Position numbers and translations under genes: made by a program
Shown: positions 52,992 to 62,511 of the stretch, piece by piece
Numbering within the stretch: position 1 is the stretch's first letter
Layout: each line of letters starts with the position of its first letter
The notes under the pieces: model-generated
Told to the model about the DNA's origin: nothing
Seen by the model: the letters and a program-made list of their open reading frames with translations, nothing else
Database searches by the model: none
DNA from: Acetobacter tropicalis
Lineage (GTDB): Bacteria > Pseudomonadota > Alphaproteobacteria > Acetobacterales > Acetobacteraceae
Length of the DNA: 64,000 nucleotides
Assembly (NCBI RefSeq): GCF_001580915.1
Contig: NZ_LHZQ01000218.1
Coordinates: 25,271 to 89,270 of the forward strand
Direction: 5' to 3'

Positions 52992-53714
52992 TCAGGGGGC
53001 CAGAAGTACTGTGGCGTTGGCGGAAGCGCGGACCGTCTGCGTTTCCATAGTGCTGGAAGGCGGGGGAGCAGCATCCGCAACGCTACGGGCGGCCATGGCG
53101 GCCATGAACATAGGGCGCGGAAACGGCGTGCCAGAAACAGAGACCGTGACAAAACGCACCACATGGAGCCCAAGGGACGCGGCCAGAGTCTCGGCCTGTT
53201 TTTTTAGATCAGCAACAGCCGCTTTTTCGGCTTCCAGCAGAAGGGTTTGCTGCTTCTGCGGAGAAAGGGACCATTCCAGCCCTTCCAGAAGCAGACCATT
53301 GGCCTGAAGTTTTCCGGTCAGGGGCAGCAGGGTTTTGCCGTCTGGCGCGGTGAAGGTCATGGTTTGGCTGGCGGACCATGAGGACGCCTGCTTTTCCTTT
53401 TCGCCGCGAATTTCAGAGACCGAATAATGCAGAATGGCTGCGGTTACGCCACCAGCCTGCTCGGCAAGTTCAGCGGCCTTATGCACCTGTGTGTTAACGG
53501 CCTGCTGGGCGGCGGCAGCACTGCTATCGCGGCTTTGGGCACGGAAGCTGGCGGTAAGCTGATCCGGTGGAGCTTCCACTGAGCCCGAGCCTGTCAGGTC
53601 CAGTTTGGTATAAGAGTCTTCGGCTTTACTGTCCTGTGCATGGGCCGGCCCAATGCTGAACATGGCCATGGCGCAAGCGACCGGGGCTGCGTAGCGGAGA
53701 GAAAAGAAGCGGCT
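52992..53714 (-). CDS. SIMPL-domain (DUF541) periplasmic protein
   Basis: A 240-residue protein. A signal peptide (residues 1-27, ending AHAQ) is followed by the SIMPL/DUF541 domain: LDLTGSGSVEAPPDQLTASFRAQ at its start, then VNTQVHKAAELAE and AVADLKKQAETLAASLGL. Members such as E. coli YggE are linked to envelope or oxidative stress, but the mechanism is unclear. The ATG at 53714 begins the signal peptide; the longer frame to 53828 is not supported. The gene stands alone. Confidence 0.88.
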   Translation of the reverse strand, partial: SRFFSLRYAAPVACAMAMFSIGPAHAQDSKAEDSYTKLDLTGSGSVEAPPDQLTASFRAQSRDSSAAAAQQAVNTQVHKAAELAEQAGGVTAAILHYSVSEIRGEKEKQASSWSASQTMTFTAPDGKTLLPLTGKLQANGLLLEGLEWSLSPQKQQTLLLEAEKAAVADLKKQAETLAASLGLHVVRFVTVSVSGTPFPRPMFMAAMAARSVADAAPPPSSTMETQTVRASANATVLLAP

Positions 53715-54135
53715 CATGGCAGATATTGTCCTTATTTTATAGCGCGGCAAAGACAGCAATACTGGCCAGGAAAGAGGATCTTTCAAACCAGCCCCACCGC
53801 AACGTTCTGAAACAGTCTTCATTTTCAATATTACAGGACATCCATGGCGGAAATCTGGAGAGCATGCCTTTTTTACGTCTGTTTCGGCGAATGGAAGAGA
53901 AGAAGCGGGAAAGGGACGGGAGAAACCGTGTGCAGAGGGGAATGGTAGAGGGTGCCGGATCTGGCGTGTGTATCTGCGCAGACAGTTAACCTTGGTTGCC
54001 GGTTTCCGAATGTATTTTCAGATAAGGGAGAGAGTGCGCCGCCGCGGGGTTCGCAGCGGCGCTTATGCGAGTAAGTTGCAACAAACAGAGTAAAGTTACT
54101 CCCGCTTTGGGAGGACTGCTCTGTTTACGGAAAAC
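53715..54135. other. Intergenic region with a hairpin
   Basis: About 420 bp between two minus-strand genes. GCGCCGC (54036-54042) and GCGGCGC (54056-54062) form a hairpin behind the response-regulator gene and may end its transcript, though no T run follows on the minus strand. No gene is recognised. Confidence 0.4.
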
Positions 54136-54810
54136 CTATTCCTGAAGCATGTAGCCAGCGTTGCGCACAGTATGCACCAACGGACGACCGAAGGGTTTAT
54201 CGATCTTTTGCCGCAGGCGGGAGACATGCACGTCAATCACGTTGGTCTGCGGGTCAAAATGGTAATCCCACACGCCTTCCAGCAGCATGGTGCGGGTAAC
54301 CACCTGCCCTGTGTGGCGCATCAGAAATTCCAGCAGCCGGAATTCACGCGGCTGAAGGTCTATCCTCTGTCCGGCCCGTTTCACACCGCGGGACAGCAGA
54401 TCAATTTCCAGATCTCCTACCGTCAGGCGGGTCTGGGGCTGGATTTCGTTTCTGCTGCGGCGGACCAGCGCCTCAACGCGGGCTTCCAGTTCGGCAAAGG
54501 AAAACGGTTTGGTGACGTAATCGTCCGCGCCAGCCTTAAGGCCAGCCACCTTGTCTTCCACCTCTGCCAGAGCGGAGAGCATAAGCACCGGAGTCAGGTT
54601 GCCTTGCCCGCGCAGGGTTTTGATAAGGTGCAGGCCGTCCACTCCATGGGGGAGCAGACGGTCTAGAATGACGATGTCAAATTTTTCATTGATGGCTAGC
54701 GCAAGGCCATCTTTGCCGTTGTCAGCCTGCTCTACCAGATGTCCGGCCTCTGATAAGCCTTTGGCGATGAAATTTCTGACCGTGAGGTCGTCTTCGATAA
54801 CAAGAATGCG
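54136..54810 (-). CDS. OmpR-family response regulator
   Basis: A 224-residue two-component regulator. The receiver domain shows MRILVIEDD (acidic pair), VILDRLLPHGVDG (phospho-acceptor Asp near residue 51), LSALAEVEDKVAG and YVTKPFSF (conserved Lys). The C-terminal winged-helix domain (residues 125-224) has DLQPREFRLLEFLMRHTGQVV, TRTMLLEGVWDYHFDPQTNVIDVHVSRLRQKID and VRNAGYML. It resembles the QseB/CopR type. No sensor kinase is next to it. The ATG at 54810 fits the family; an ATG 12 codons upstream is not needed. Confidence 0.95.
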   Translation of the reverse strand, partial: RILVIEDDLTVRNFIAKGLSEAGHLVEQADNGKDGLALAINEKFDIVILDRLLPHGVDGLHLIKTLRGQGNLTPVLMLSALAEVEDKVAGLKAGADDYVTKPFSFAELEARVEALVRRSRNEIQPQTRLTVGDLEIDLLSRGVKRAGQRIDLQPREFRLLEFLMRHTGQVVTRTMLLEGVWDYHFDPQTNVIDVHVSRLRQKIDKPFGRPLVHTVRNAGYMLQE

Positions 54811-54886
54811 CATTACCTGAACTTTGACTCCGGAACGAATTACCAAAAGATTACGGTCTTCCTACTCCAGTGTCACGATAGCGTGT

Positions 54887-56011
54887 CTATACGCGTTCGT
54901 CCTCTCCTAACGGGGGTGTCAGGCCATCAAAAATGGCAAGAAGTGCAGCAGTGAGAGGCGAGGCGAAGATCAAACCCGGAAAGCCGAGGATGGCACCGAA
55001 TAAGGTTTGCGAAAGAATGGTAATGGCTGGGGGCATCTGCACAGCATGGCGCTGGATGACGGGGGCGAGAATATTCCCCTCTACAAACTGGATGACGCTA
55101 TAAAGCGCCGCCACCATTATGGTTTCGCGCGTGCCAAGAGAAAGTGCCAGCAGCAGGGCAGGCACCGCCCCCATGATCGCCCCGATATACGGGATAAAGT
55201 TACACAGGCCCGCCAGCACGCCCAGCGCCAGCGCCAGAGGTACCCCGATAAACCACAGTCCAATGCCCGAAAGCGTGCCTACCACCAGCATGTCCAGAGA
55301 CTGCCCGGCCACCCACGCCCACAGGCTCTGGCCTGCGCGCAGCATCAGGGCTTTGGCGCGGGGGCGCTGGGTTACGGGCACCAGCCGGAGCGCGCCGTTG
55401 GCATAAAGTGAGGGAGACATGGCAAAATACAGGCCAGCAATCAGAATGACCACAATGGTGCCCAGTGCGCCAAACGCGGAGCCCACAATGCCCGTCATGG
55501 AGCCTGCAATGCGCGACCCCAGAGAAGCGAGACTGCTGCCGCCACCCTGTTTCCCGCCAAGAGAGGCAGGCAGGTAATTCAGAATCATCTGGCCGGTAGG
55601 ACTGCTCTCCAGCGTTGCGCGGAGAGAGGTTTCCTGCTGGTGCAGCGCATCCTGCAGGCGTGAGACCTCACTGACAATGGCCGGTCCACTGCCCCAGATC
55701 AGCAGCGCCACGGCCGCAATCAACCCAACCGTGACAGCCGAGAGCGCCCAACCGTACCGCATGTGCAGATGTTTCACGAGAATACGCGACAGACCATGCA
55801 GAACCACGGCAAACAGTGTGGCGGCAAAAATAACGGTCAGAACATCACCCAGCAGCCAGACCGTCAGGGCAATGACGGCAAGGGCTAGCGTCAGACGGAG
55901 AATATGCGTGATGCTGCCCAGCCATGCGGCGGGGCTGTTATCAGCATTCGGAGCAGGGAGCGGCGTATCTGTTGCAGTATCTACAGTGGAAGAAGAAGAG
56001 TCGGACGTCAT
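54887..56011 (-). CDS. AI-2E-family permease
   Basis: A 374-residue inner-membrane protein of the AI-2 exporter/PerM-like family. Eight or so TM segments are visible. One pair is near residues 33-75, followed by a helix around 88-110 and a periplasmic helix rich in Gln/Glu. The C-terminal signature includes LCNFIPYIGAIMGAVPALLLAL, FVEGNILAPVIQRHAVQMPPAITILSQ and FGAILGFPGLIFASPL. Substrates of this family vary and are often unknown, so a role in AI-2 transport should not be assumed. It lies upstream of the response-regulator gene on the same strand. Confidence 0.9.
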   Translation of the reverse strand: MTSDSSSSTVDTATDTPLPAPNADNSPAAWLGSITHILRLTLALAVIALTVWLLGDVLTVIFAATLFAVVLHGLSRILVKHLHMRYGWALSAVTVGLIAAVALLIWGSGPAIVSEVSRLQDALHQQETSLRATLESSPTGQMILNYLPASLGGKQGGGSSLASLGSRIAGSMTGIVGSAFGALGTIVVILIAGLYFAMSPSLYANGALRLVPVTQRPRAKALMLRAGQSLWAWVAGQSLDMLVVGTLSGIGLWFIGVPLALALGVLAGLCNFIPYIGAIMGAVPALLLALSLGTRETIMVAALYSVIQFVEGNILAPVIQRHAVQMPPAITILSQTLFGAILGFPGLIFASPLTAALLAIFDGLTPPLGEDERV

Positions 56012-56397
56012 AAAAAAGGCTCTTTCACAATAAGGCGTAGGTCAGACAACGGCAGAACAGGCGCCCTGGGTGCATTACGGACTGTAATAAAGTCAGATAT
56101 TCCGTAAGGGAGTGTCATTTTTGAAACAATTTGCGGGATGTATTCCCTAAACCATTGCAGAAATGTCTGGCGGGAAAGAGCTGGCACTTCAAGGACTTTT
56201 CCTGCGCCCCTGTTGTAGAAGGACAAGGAGTGGACGGAAGAACATTGCAGGATGCGTCCTGAATACAGGTGCAGAAAGCCGCAGACTCACGGAAACAGAC
56301 GGTGAGGATAAGGACGCACGATAGTAAGAGAGGCCGTGAAAAATATGCCGAGCAGCAGGAGGGCTAGCCCCGATAGGAGGCCGCCTTGCTGCCTCAT
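56012..56397. other. Intergenic region between permease and ABC-F genes
   Basis: About 386 bp. A 72-codon frame (56008-56226 minus, TTG start) overlaps the permease start as ATGA but shows no family resemblance and no ribosome-binding site, so it was not called. The permease promoter should be here. Confidence 0.4.
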
Positions 56398-58296
56398 TCA
56401 GTCTTCCTCGGCGTTGGCGGCTTCCAGTTCCGCTTCGGCTTCCAGCCAGCGTTCTTCAACCTCTGCCTGTTCTTTGCCAATGGCGGCCAGCCGGGTGTTC
56501 AGGCGGGTGACATCTTCTGCCTTGCCATCCGTATAAAGGGCGGGGTCTGCCAGCGATGCTTCTATCTTGGTGCGTTCGGTGGCCAGTTTGGCCAGCCGGG
56601 ATTCGGCATCCTTGATGATCTTGCGCAGGGGGGCCTGCGCCTTGCGGGCCTCTGCCCGTTCGCGCCTGTCATCCTTCCTGCTTTGCTGGGAGGCTGTGTC
56701 CTGCTGTTTGGCGCTGCGGTTGGCGGAGCGGTTCTGTTCAATCAGCCAGCTTTTGTATTCCGCCATATCGCCTTCAAAAGGCGTCACTTTGCCATCTGCC
56801 ACCAGCCACAGGCGGTCTGCCATCAGTTCCACCAGATGCGGATCATGGCTGATAAGCAGCACGGCGCCCTCAAATTCGGAAAGGGCACGCACCAGCGCAT
56901 CTCGCGCATCCAGATCAAGATGGTTGGTCGGTTCGTCCAGAATCAGCAGTTGGGGCGCATCCCGTGTGGCCAGCGCCAGCAGAAGGCGGGCTTTTTCACC
57001 ACCCGAGAGGTCGCGCACAGGGGTTTCTGCCCGGTCCGCATCCAGCCCGAAGCGGGCAAGCTGGGCACGGATAACGGGGGGCAGCGCTTTGGGCAGGGCG
57101 CGGGCCATATGGTCTATCGGGGTATCATTCAGCACCAGTTCTTCGGCCTGATGCTGGGCAAAATAGCCGATCTTCAATCGCGGATTGCGTTCCAGCGTGC
57201 CTGAGAGTGGTTCAAGTCGCCCCGCCACCAGTTTGGCGAAGGTGGATTTCCCGTTACCGTTGGCCCCCAGCAGAGCAATACGGTCTTCCATATCCAGCCG
57301 CAGCGAGATGTTGGAGAGCACAGGCTTGCCGCCATAGCCCACACTCACGCGGTTCATGGTCAGCATGGGGGGCGGAAGCTGTTCCGGCTCAGGGAAGGCA
57401 AAGCGAGTGGGCGCATCTTCCACCACGGCTTCAATGGCGGGCAGCTTTTCAAGCGCTTTCAGCCGTGCCTGTGCCTGCCGGGCTTTGGTGGCCTTGGCGC
57501 GGAAGCGGTCTACAAAGGACTGCATATGGGCACGCTGGGCCGCAATTTTTTCTGCCTGCCGGGCCTGTTGCAGGGCGTGCTCGGTGCGGATTCGTACAAA
57601 ATTTTCGTATCCGCCGGGGGTCAGGGTCAGTTTGCCTTTGTCCAGATGGGCAATGGCATCCACACACGAATCCAGAAGGCCGCGATCATGGCTGACAATC
57701 AGCGCCGCACCGGCGAATCGGATCAGCCATGTTTCCAGCCAGAGCGTGGCTTCAAGGTCCAGGTGGTTGGTTGGTTCGTCCAGCAGCAGCAGGTCGGGCT
57801 CCAGAAACAGCGCCGTAGCCAGAGACACACGCATCCGCCAGCCGCCCGAAAAGTCTGACACAGGGCGAAGCTGGGCTTCTGCGTTAAACCCAAGACCCGC
57901 CAGAACCGAAGCCGCACGGGCAGGGGCGCTCTCCGCCCCGATGGCGCGCAGGCGTTCGTGAATTTCGGCAATGCGCACGGGGTCTGTTGCGGTTTCAGCC
58001 TCGGTCAACAGGGCCGTGCGCTCGGTGTCTCCGGCCAGAACCGTCTCGATCAGCGAGGCACCATCGGCTGGAGCTTCCTGCTTCACACGGGCCATGCGTG
58101 CGCGGGCAGAGAGGCGGATTTCCCCGCCATCTGGCGCAATATCGCCCGCAATGGCAGCCAGTAGGGTGGATTTTCCGGCACCGTTGCGCCCCACAAGCCC
58201 AACCTTGCGGCCTGGCTCTATAGAGAGGTCAGCCTGATCAAGCAGGGTGCGGCCTGCAATGCGGAGGGTAAGGTCTGAGATGACAAGAAGACTCAA
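56398..58296 (-). CDS. ABC-F family ATPase (Uup/EttA-like)
   Basis: A 632-residue soluble protein with two ABC ATPase domains and no TM helices. The first has [14 protein letters not shown] (Walker A), [17 protein letters not shown] (signature) and [15 protein letters not shown] (Walker B). The second has [28 protein letters not shown] and [15 protein letters not shown]. The inter-domain linker near residues 230-300 is basic. The C-terminal coiled coil (residues 535-632) is typical of Uup-like members. These proteins act on the ribosome or on DNA/ribosome quality control, not in transport. It is divergent from ndk. Confidence 0.95.
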   Translation of the reverse strand: MSLLVISDLTLRIAGRTLLDQADLSIEPGRKVGLVGRNGAGKSTLLAAIAGDIAPDGGEIRLSARARMARVKQEAPADGASLIETVLAGDTERTALLTEAETATDPVRIAEIHERLRAIGAESAPARAASVLAGLGFNAEAQLRPVSDFSGGWRMRVSLATALFLEPDLLLLDEPTNHLDLEATLWLETWLIRFAGAALIVSHDRGLLDSCVDAIAHLDKGKLTLTPGGYENFVRIRTEHALQQARQAEKIAAQRAHMQSFVDRFRAKATKARQAQARLKALEKLPAIEAVVEDAPTRFAFPEPEQLPPPMLTMNRVSVGYGGKPVLSNISLRLDMEDRIALLGANGNGKSTFAKLVAGRLEPLSGTLERNPRLKIGYFAQHQAEELVLNDTPIDHMARALPKALPPVIRAQLARFGLDADRAETPVRDLSGGEKARLLLALATRDAPQLLILDEPTNHLDLDARDALVRALSEFEGAVLLISHDPHLVELMADRLWLVADGKVTPFEGDMAEYKSWLIEQNRSANRSAKQQDTASQQSRKDDRRERAEARKAQAPLRKIIKDAESRLAKLATERTKIEASLADPALYTDGKAEDVTRLNTRLAAIGKEQAEVEERWLEAEAELEAANAEED

Positions 58297-58425
58297 CGGG
58301 GCTCTCGTTTCTGCTGCAAGTGTCGTTTGATGAGGGAAGTACCTACCAGCCTGCGCGAATATGCTCTAGAGGAGCAGGCTGAAAGGCCGCGTTTCTGGCG
58401 GCTGAACCACAGAGGAGAACCCAAG

Positions 58426-58848
58426 ATGGCGACAGAACGCACTCTTTCCATCATTAAGCCCGACGCAACCCGCCGCAACCTGACCGGCAAGATTAACGCC
58501 GTGTTTGAAGACGCTGGCCTGAAAATTGTGGCTCAGAAGCGCGTGCAGCTGACCCCGGCCCAGGCTGGCGCTTTCTACGCTGTGCACAAGGAACGCCCGT
58601 TCTACAACGATCTGGTGTCCTTCATGATCTCCGGCCCGGTTGTGCTGCAGGTTCTGGAAGGCGAAAACGCCGTTGCCAAAAACCGCGACGTGATGGGCGC
58701 TACGGACCCGAAAAAGGCCGAAGCCAGCACCATCCGCGCTCAGTTTGCTGAAAGCATTGAAGCAAACTCCGTGCACGGTTCTGACAGCGCAGAAAACGCT
58801 GCCAATGAAATCCGCTTCTTCTTTGCGGAAACCGAAATTCTTCCCTGA
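58426..58848 (+). CDS. ndk: Nucleoside diphosphate kinase
   Basis: A 140-residue NDK, which exchanges phosphates between NTPs and NDPs through a phosphohistidine. The active-site His is in [11 protein letters not shown] near residue 117. Other motifs are [15 protein letters not shown] at the start and [24 protein letters not shown] lies about nine bases before the ATG. A longer open frame to 58327 is untranslated leader. The length and ending ([10 protein letters not shown]) are normal. Confidence 0.98.
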   Translation: MATERTLSIIKPDATRRNLTGKINAVFEDAGLKIVAQKRVQLTPAQAGAFYAVHKERPFYNDLVSFMISGPVVLQVLEGENAVAKNRDVMGATDPKKAEASTIRAQFAESIEANSVHGSDSAENAANEIRFFFAETEILP

Positions 58849-58902
58849 GAAGAATTGAGGCACCGCGCCTGATGCCCTGAACAGGGCGCAGGCACGGTTC
58901 AG

Positions 58903-58972
58903 CAACAGGCCCGGCCGGGCATTCTGCGCATGATGCGTCAGGATGCCGGGTGCGGGCCTGTTCTGTTTTTGG
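58903..58972 (+). terminator. Long hairpin after ndk
   Basis: ACAGGCCC near 58904 pairs with GGGCCTGT near 58963, with further pairing inside (CGGGCAT with ATGCCGG). It is followed by TCTGTTTTTG. It lies 55 nt after the ndk stop and is the probable terminator. Confidence 0.6.
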
Positions 58973-59241
58973 GCCTGTGCTGCACGCAGAAGTTATAAGT
59001 GACATGCATCCACGGATCGGCGCGTGCGTTTTATAAGACGGCCAAAAGTAAAATCTTTCAAATCAAGGCATTATTGTCTTTTTTGATACACCTTTCAGCA
59101 AGGTGGCCGTCAGATGCATGGGTGATGGCAGGTTGTCTCCATGTTCCCGCAGGCGAATAGTTTATAGTTTGCGCCTTCAACTCTTGCTGACACATTCGGC
59201 CCGATGCTGCGTTTGCATCTGCCGCTACCGAAAGGAATGGC
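58973..59241. other. Leader/promoter region of the hpnR-like gene
   Basis: About 270 bp without a gene. The AT-rich segment 59040-59100 is the likely promoter area for the radical-SAM gene. No riboswitch-like structure was recognised. Confidence 0.4.
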
Positions 59242-60783
59242 ATGAAAGTTCTGGCGGTTCATCCCAGTGCTCTGATGTACACAAAAGTGTTTCTCAGGCT
59301 CGAACCTCTTGGCCTGGAACTGGTGGCCGGGGCGGCGCGTGATGCCGGGCACGATGTCCGGATTATTGATCTACAGGTTGAGACCCATAAGGATTACTGG
59401 AAGCTGGTGCATGATTTCCAGCCTGATGCGGTCTGTTTTTCAGGCAGTTATCTGGCCAATGTACCGGAAATTATTGATCTCTGCCGCGCAACGCGCCTGC
59501 ATTATCCCAATATTTTCCAGTTCATTGGAGGGCACTCCGTCTCTTTTATCGCGCGGGATGTGCTGGCGCTGTCTGAAGGGGCGGTCAACTGCATCCTGAA
59601 AGGGGAGGGTGACGCATCCGTTGGCACGCTGCTGAAGGCGGTGGAAGACGGTACGGATATTCTGGAAGTGCCTGGTGTGGTCACCATGGATGGGGAAGGC
59701 CCGCCGCCCATTTTTGTGAAATCCCTTGATGATATCCGCCCTGCGCGTGATCTTCTGCGGCACCGTAACAAGTATTTTATCGGCACGCTTGATCCGGCGG
59801 CGTCTATCGAATTTGCGCGTGGTTGCCCGTGGGACTGCACATTCTGTTCCGCCTGGACCTTCTATGGTCGCTCCTACCGCACCGCCAGCCCGCAGGTGAT
59901 TGCGGATGAGCTGGAGGAGATCAAGGAGCCGGGTATCTTCATTGTGGATGACGTGGCCTTTGTGCATGAAGAGCACGGCATGGCCATTGCCAATGAGATC
60001 AAGAAACGTGGCATCAAGAAAGAATACTACCTTGAAACCCGTGCAGACGTGCTGCTGCGCAACAAAGAAGTGTTCAAGGTCTGGAGCGAAATTGGTCTTT
60101 CCTACATCTTCATCGGTATGGAAGCGGTGGATGAGGAAGGGCTGAAGCAGTTCCGCAAACGCGTTTCTCTCGACAAGAATTTTGAAGCGCTGGATTACGC
60201 CCGTTCACTAGGTCTGATTGTGGCGATCAACATTATTGCTGACCCCGATTGGGACCGTAGCCGCTTTGAAGCCGTGCGCCAGTGGTGTCTGGAAATTCCG
60301 GAAATTGTGAATATTTCCGTCACCACCCCCTATCCGGGCACGGAAATCTGGCACAGGGAAGCGCGCCGCCTGACCACGCGTGACTATCGCCTGTTTGATA
60401 TTCAGCACGCTGTTCTGCCCACCAAGCTGCCACTGCCTGAGTTTTATGAGGAACTGGTGAAAACCCAGCAGGTGCTCAACACCAAGCATATGGGGTGGCA
60501 GGCGCTCAAGGATACCGCAGGCATTGCCGGACGGCTGCTCCTGAAGGGGCAGACCAACTTTGTGAAGATGCTGTGGAAGTTCAACTCGGTCTTCAACCCG
60601 CAGTTGCAGCTTGCTGACCATATGCGCAAGGCCCGTTACCTGATGCCGATCCAGCCCGATGTGGTGAAATCCATCGACCGCAAGGATCTGTATGTGCACG
60701 GCCCCGGTGGACGCAAAACCCGTGCGCTGGATGACAAGACAGAAAAGTTTGTGGACGAAACCCGGATGGGCGAAAACGTCTGA
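59242..60783 (+). CDS. hpnR: B12-binding radical SAM protein, likely hopanoid C-3 methylase
   Basis: A 513-residue class B radical SAM methylase. The N-terminal B12-binding domain (residues 1-140) starts MKVLAVHPSALMYTKVFLRLEPLGLEL and contains FIGGHSVSF. The radical SAM core carries the cluster motif FARGCPWDCTFCSAWTFYG (Cx3Cx2C) near residue 195 and continues to about residue 400. The C-terminal segment includes NFVKMLWKFNSVFNPQLQLADH. The opening and this C-terminal segment match what is known of HpnR, which methylates hopanoids at C-3 and is found in acetic acid bacteria and some methanotrophs. HpnJ-type hopanoid enzymes are the main alternative. No other hpn genes are in the window. Confidence 0.78.
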   Translation: MKVLAVHPSALMYTKVFLRLEPLGLELVAGAARDAGHDVRIIDLQVETHKDYWKLVHDFQPDAVCFSGSYLANVPEIIDLCRATRLHYPNIFQFIGGHSVSFIARDVLALSEGAVNCILKGEGDASVGTLLKAVEDGTDILEVPGVVTMDGEGPPPIFVKSLDDIRPARDLLRHRNKYFIGTLDPAASIEFARGCPWDCTFCSAWTFYGRSYRTASPQVIADELEEIKEPGIFIVDDVAFVHEEHGMAIANEIKKRGIKKEYYLETRADVLLRNKEVFKVWSEIGLSYIFIGMEAVDEEGLKQFRKRVSLDKNFEALDYARSLGLIVAINIIADPDWDRSRFEAVRQWCLEIPEIVNISVTTPYPGTEIWHREARRLTTRDYRLFDIQHAVLPTKLPLPEFYEELVKTQQVLNTKHMGWQALKDTAGIAGRLLLKGQTNFVKMLWKFNSVFNPQLQLADHMRKARYLMPIQPDVVKSIDRKDLYVHGPGGRKTRALDDKTEKFVDETRMGENV

Positions 60784-60852
60784 ACGGAAAACGAAACAGC
60801 CACGTGAGACCTGCCGGAGCCTGTTGACACAGGCCCCGGTCTAGTCAGCACG

Positions 60853-60956
60853 CTTCAGACGTTCAGACGTTCAGACGTTCAGACGTTCAGACGTTCAGAC
60901 GTTCAGACGTTCAGACGTTCAGACGTTCAGACGTTCAGACGATCAGACGATCAGAC
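60853..60956 (+). repeat. 8-bp tandem repeat array (GTTCAGAC)
   Basis: Thirteen contiguous 8-bp units: one variant CTTCAGAC (60853-60860), ten perfect GTTCAGAC (60861-60940) and two GATCAGAC (60941-60956). It is non-coding, lying between the hpnR-like stop (60783) and the convergent gene stop (60966). There are no spacers, so it is not a CRISPR array. The only GATC sites occur in the two right-end variants. Confidence 0.97.
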
Positions 60957-60965
60957 GGGGCGCGG

Positions 60966-61646
60966 TCAGTTTTTAGTCTGGTCGTCCGGCATGTCAGGCG
61001 GCGGAAAGTGGAAGGCCGCGCTGGTATAGGTTTCAATCACGGCACTGAGTGGCAACCCATCGGGCTGATGCAGCACGGCCTGATGGCGCAGGGTTTGCGG
61101 TGGCAGATCCAGAGTCTCGCCTGTCCCGGAGGGGATAGGGGTGTTTTCCCATCCCTGTGGCAGAGGGGACCATAGCCGTTCTGCCACCACCAACTGCCGG
61201 GTGAATGCGAGATCTGCAATGGCACGGCCGAATGGGGTGTCTGTGGTTTCCAGCGCTGTGTTCATCTTTGTCGTCAGGCGCTCAGGCAGATACCAGTTTT
61301 CTGCGTCGGATAGTACCAGACTGCCGCACATCAACCGCACATGCCGATAGCGCAGAGCCTTCTCTCCTTGTGCGGGAAGGGCCAGATGCACACGTAAACT
61401 ATCTGGGCACGGGCGCTGGGGGGTATCCACAAGAATTGCTCTGACAGCGGGTGCGGCAGGCGTGCCTCCGGCAAGGTGATGGGTGCGGCACCAGTGTTCC
61501 AGTGTGCGGGTGGCGCTGTCTGTGGTGAGCAGCGCGTTATCCAGCATGTTCAGCAAAGCTGTGAGCATCAGCCGGTGGGGCGCGGTATCTCGCCAGGCAG
61601 ACGGAAGCGCGGAAGCCGATGGGGAAACAGAGCGAATTTTCTGCAT
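60966..61646 (-). CDS. Chorismate-lyase-like (UTRA-fold) protein
   Basis: A 226-residue protein. After an N-terminal region with a conserved-looking helix (LMLTALLNMLDNALLTTDSATRTLEHWC), the segment AENWYLPERLTTKMNTALETTDTPFGRAI, then FTRQLV and RLW, resembles the chorismate pyruvate-lyase/UTRA superfamily (the loop ...TPFG...R). It might make 4-hydroxybenzoate for ubiquinone or bind a small ligand; this is inference from a short motif. It ends 9 bp from the 8-bp tandem array and is convergent with the hpnR-like gene. Confidence 0.55.
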   Translation of the reverse strand: MQKIRSVSPSASALPSAWRDTAPHRLMLTALLNMLDNALLTTDSATRTLEHWCRTHHLAGGTPAAPAVRAILVDTPQRPCPDSLRVHLALPAQGEKALRYRHVRLMCGSLVLSDAENWYLPERLTTKMNTALETTDTPFGRAIADLAFTRQLVVAERLWSPLPQGWENTPIPSGTGETLDLPPQTLRHQAVLHQPDGLPLSAVIETYTSAAFHFPPPDMPDDQTKN

Positions 61647-61770
61647 AGGCTGGTTTTATCGCACCTGTGGCACGGCGCACAGGGGATGAAAGTAAGGACC
61701 CCGCTTTAGGCAGGCCAATAAGTGCGGTATGCTGCATGCAGTCATGACAAAATGGGAGGCGAATGGACTT

Positions 61771-61977
61771 ATGGCTACGGCAAGTTTCATTGTCGAAGGA
61801 ATGTCCTGCGACGGGTGTGTTTCTGCCATCAAGCGCGCGCTGGCCGCCGTGGATGGGGTGCAGGATACGGATGTCAATCTGGCAACCGGGGAAGTGAAGA
61901 TTCAGTATGACCCTCAGCGGGCTGGAACGTCTTCCCTACAGAACGCCATTCGGGGTGCCGGGTACGACGTAAGCTGA
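61771..61977 (+). CDS. Heavy-metal-associated (HMA) domain protein
   Basis: A 68-residue single-domain HMA protein, likely a copper chaperone (CopZ-like). The metal-binding loop is EGMSCDGCVSAIKRAL (CxxC at residues 12-15). The ferredoxin-like fold is supported by VDGVQDTDVNLATGEVKIQYDP and the ending GAGYDVS. The ATG at 61771 is chosen for the family start; one 14 codons upstream is in frame but unlikely. No P-type ATPase or copper regulator is adjacent, so the partner is unknown. Confidence 0.9.
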   Translation: MATASFIVEGMSCDGCVSAIKRALAAVDGVQDTDVNLATGEVKIQYDPQRAGTSSLQNAIRGAGYDVS

Positions 61978-62184
61978 TGCATTGTGGCTCTCATTATGGG
62001 GCCAGAACGTGCGGATAACATCCGGTGCAGTAAAGTCCTCCTTGGGCATGACATGTCATGCGGTGTGCACGGGGGGGATGTGCCAGCCGGTGCTCTATGC
62101 TGCGTGCAGCAGGCGTGGCAATGTGACGCCGGTAAGGCTGGGGCAAAAGCCCCATGGCGCACGGAAATGGTGAGTTTGGTGGGA

Positions 62185-62484
62185 ATGCGAGCAAAAAAGA
62201 CCCTCGGCCTTGGCATGATGCTGGGTGGATTGGCGCTGCTGGGCGGCTGTTCTTCTGAAATTGGACGGGTGCCGCTGCTGGATACGGATGTGTCCTGCCT
62301 GCGCAAGCAGATGAAGGGCCCCATGTTTCTCAGCTTTCCGCTTGCAGCCAATACCTGCCAGCGTATGAGCAACCATAATCTGGTGTTGGGTGAGAAAAAC
62401 GCACACCCGCTGCCCCTGAACCTGAAAGATGCGCCAGACCTGCAAAAGCAGGCGGATGAATACGGTTACAGCTATACCAAATAA
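62185..62484 (+). CDS. Small lipoprotein
   Basis: A 99-residue lipoprotein precursor. MRAKKTLGLGMMLGGLALLGGC is a signal with lipobox LLGGC (Cys 22). The mature part, SSEIGRVPLLDTDVSCLRKQMKGP, contains two more Cys (SCLRKQ and NTCQRM). GGTGAG lies 10 nt before the ATG; an ATG at 62167 would add six residues. No family is recognised. It lies between the HMA protein and the convergent HNH nuclease gene. Confidence 0.65.
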   Translation: MRAKKTLGLGMMLGGLALLGGCSSEIGRVPLLDTDVSCLRKQMKGPMFLSFPLAANTCQRMSNHNLVLGEKNAHPLPLNLKDAPDLQKQADEYGYSYTK

Positions 62485-62511
62485 GCGCCGAAAGGCGGTT
62501 GGGCTGTTGCC

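Noticed and set aside
56008..56226. 72-codon frame overlapping the permease start
   Set aside because: TTG start, no ribosome-binding site, no family resemblance; the ATGA overlap alone is not enough.
60853..60956. Possible CRISPR array
   Set aside because: Units are 8 bp, directly contiguous with no spacers, and there are no cas genes.
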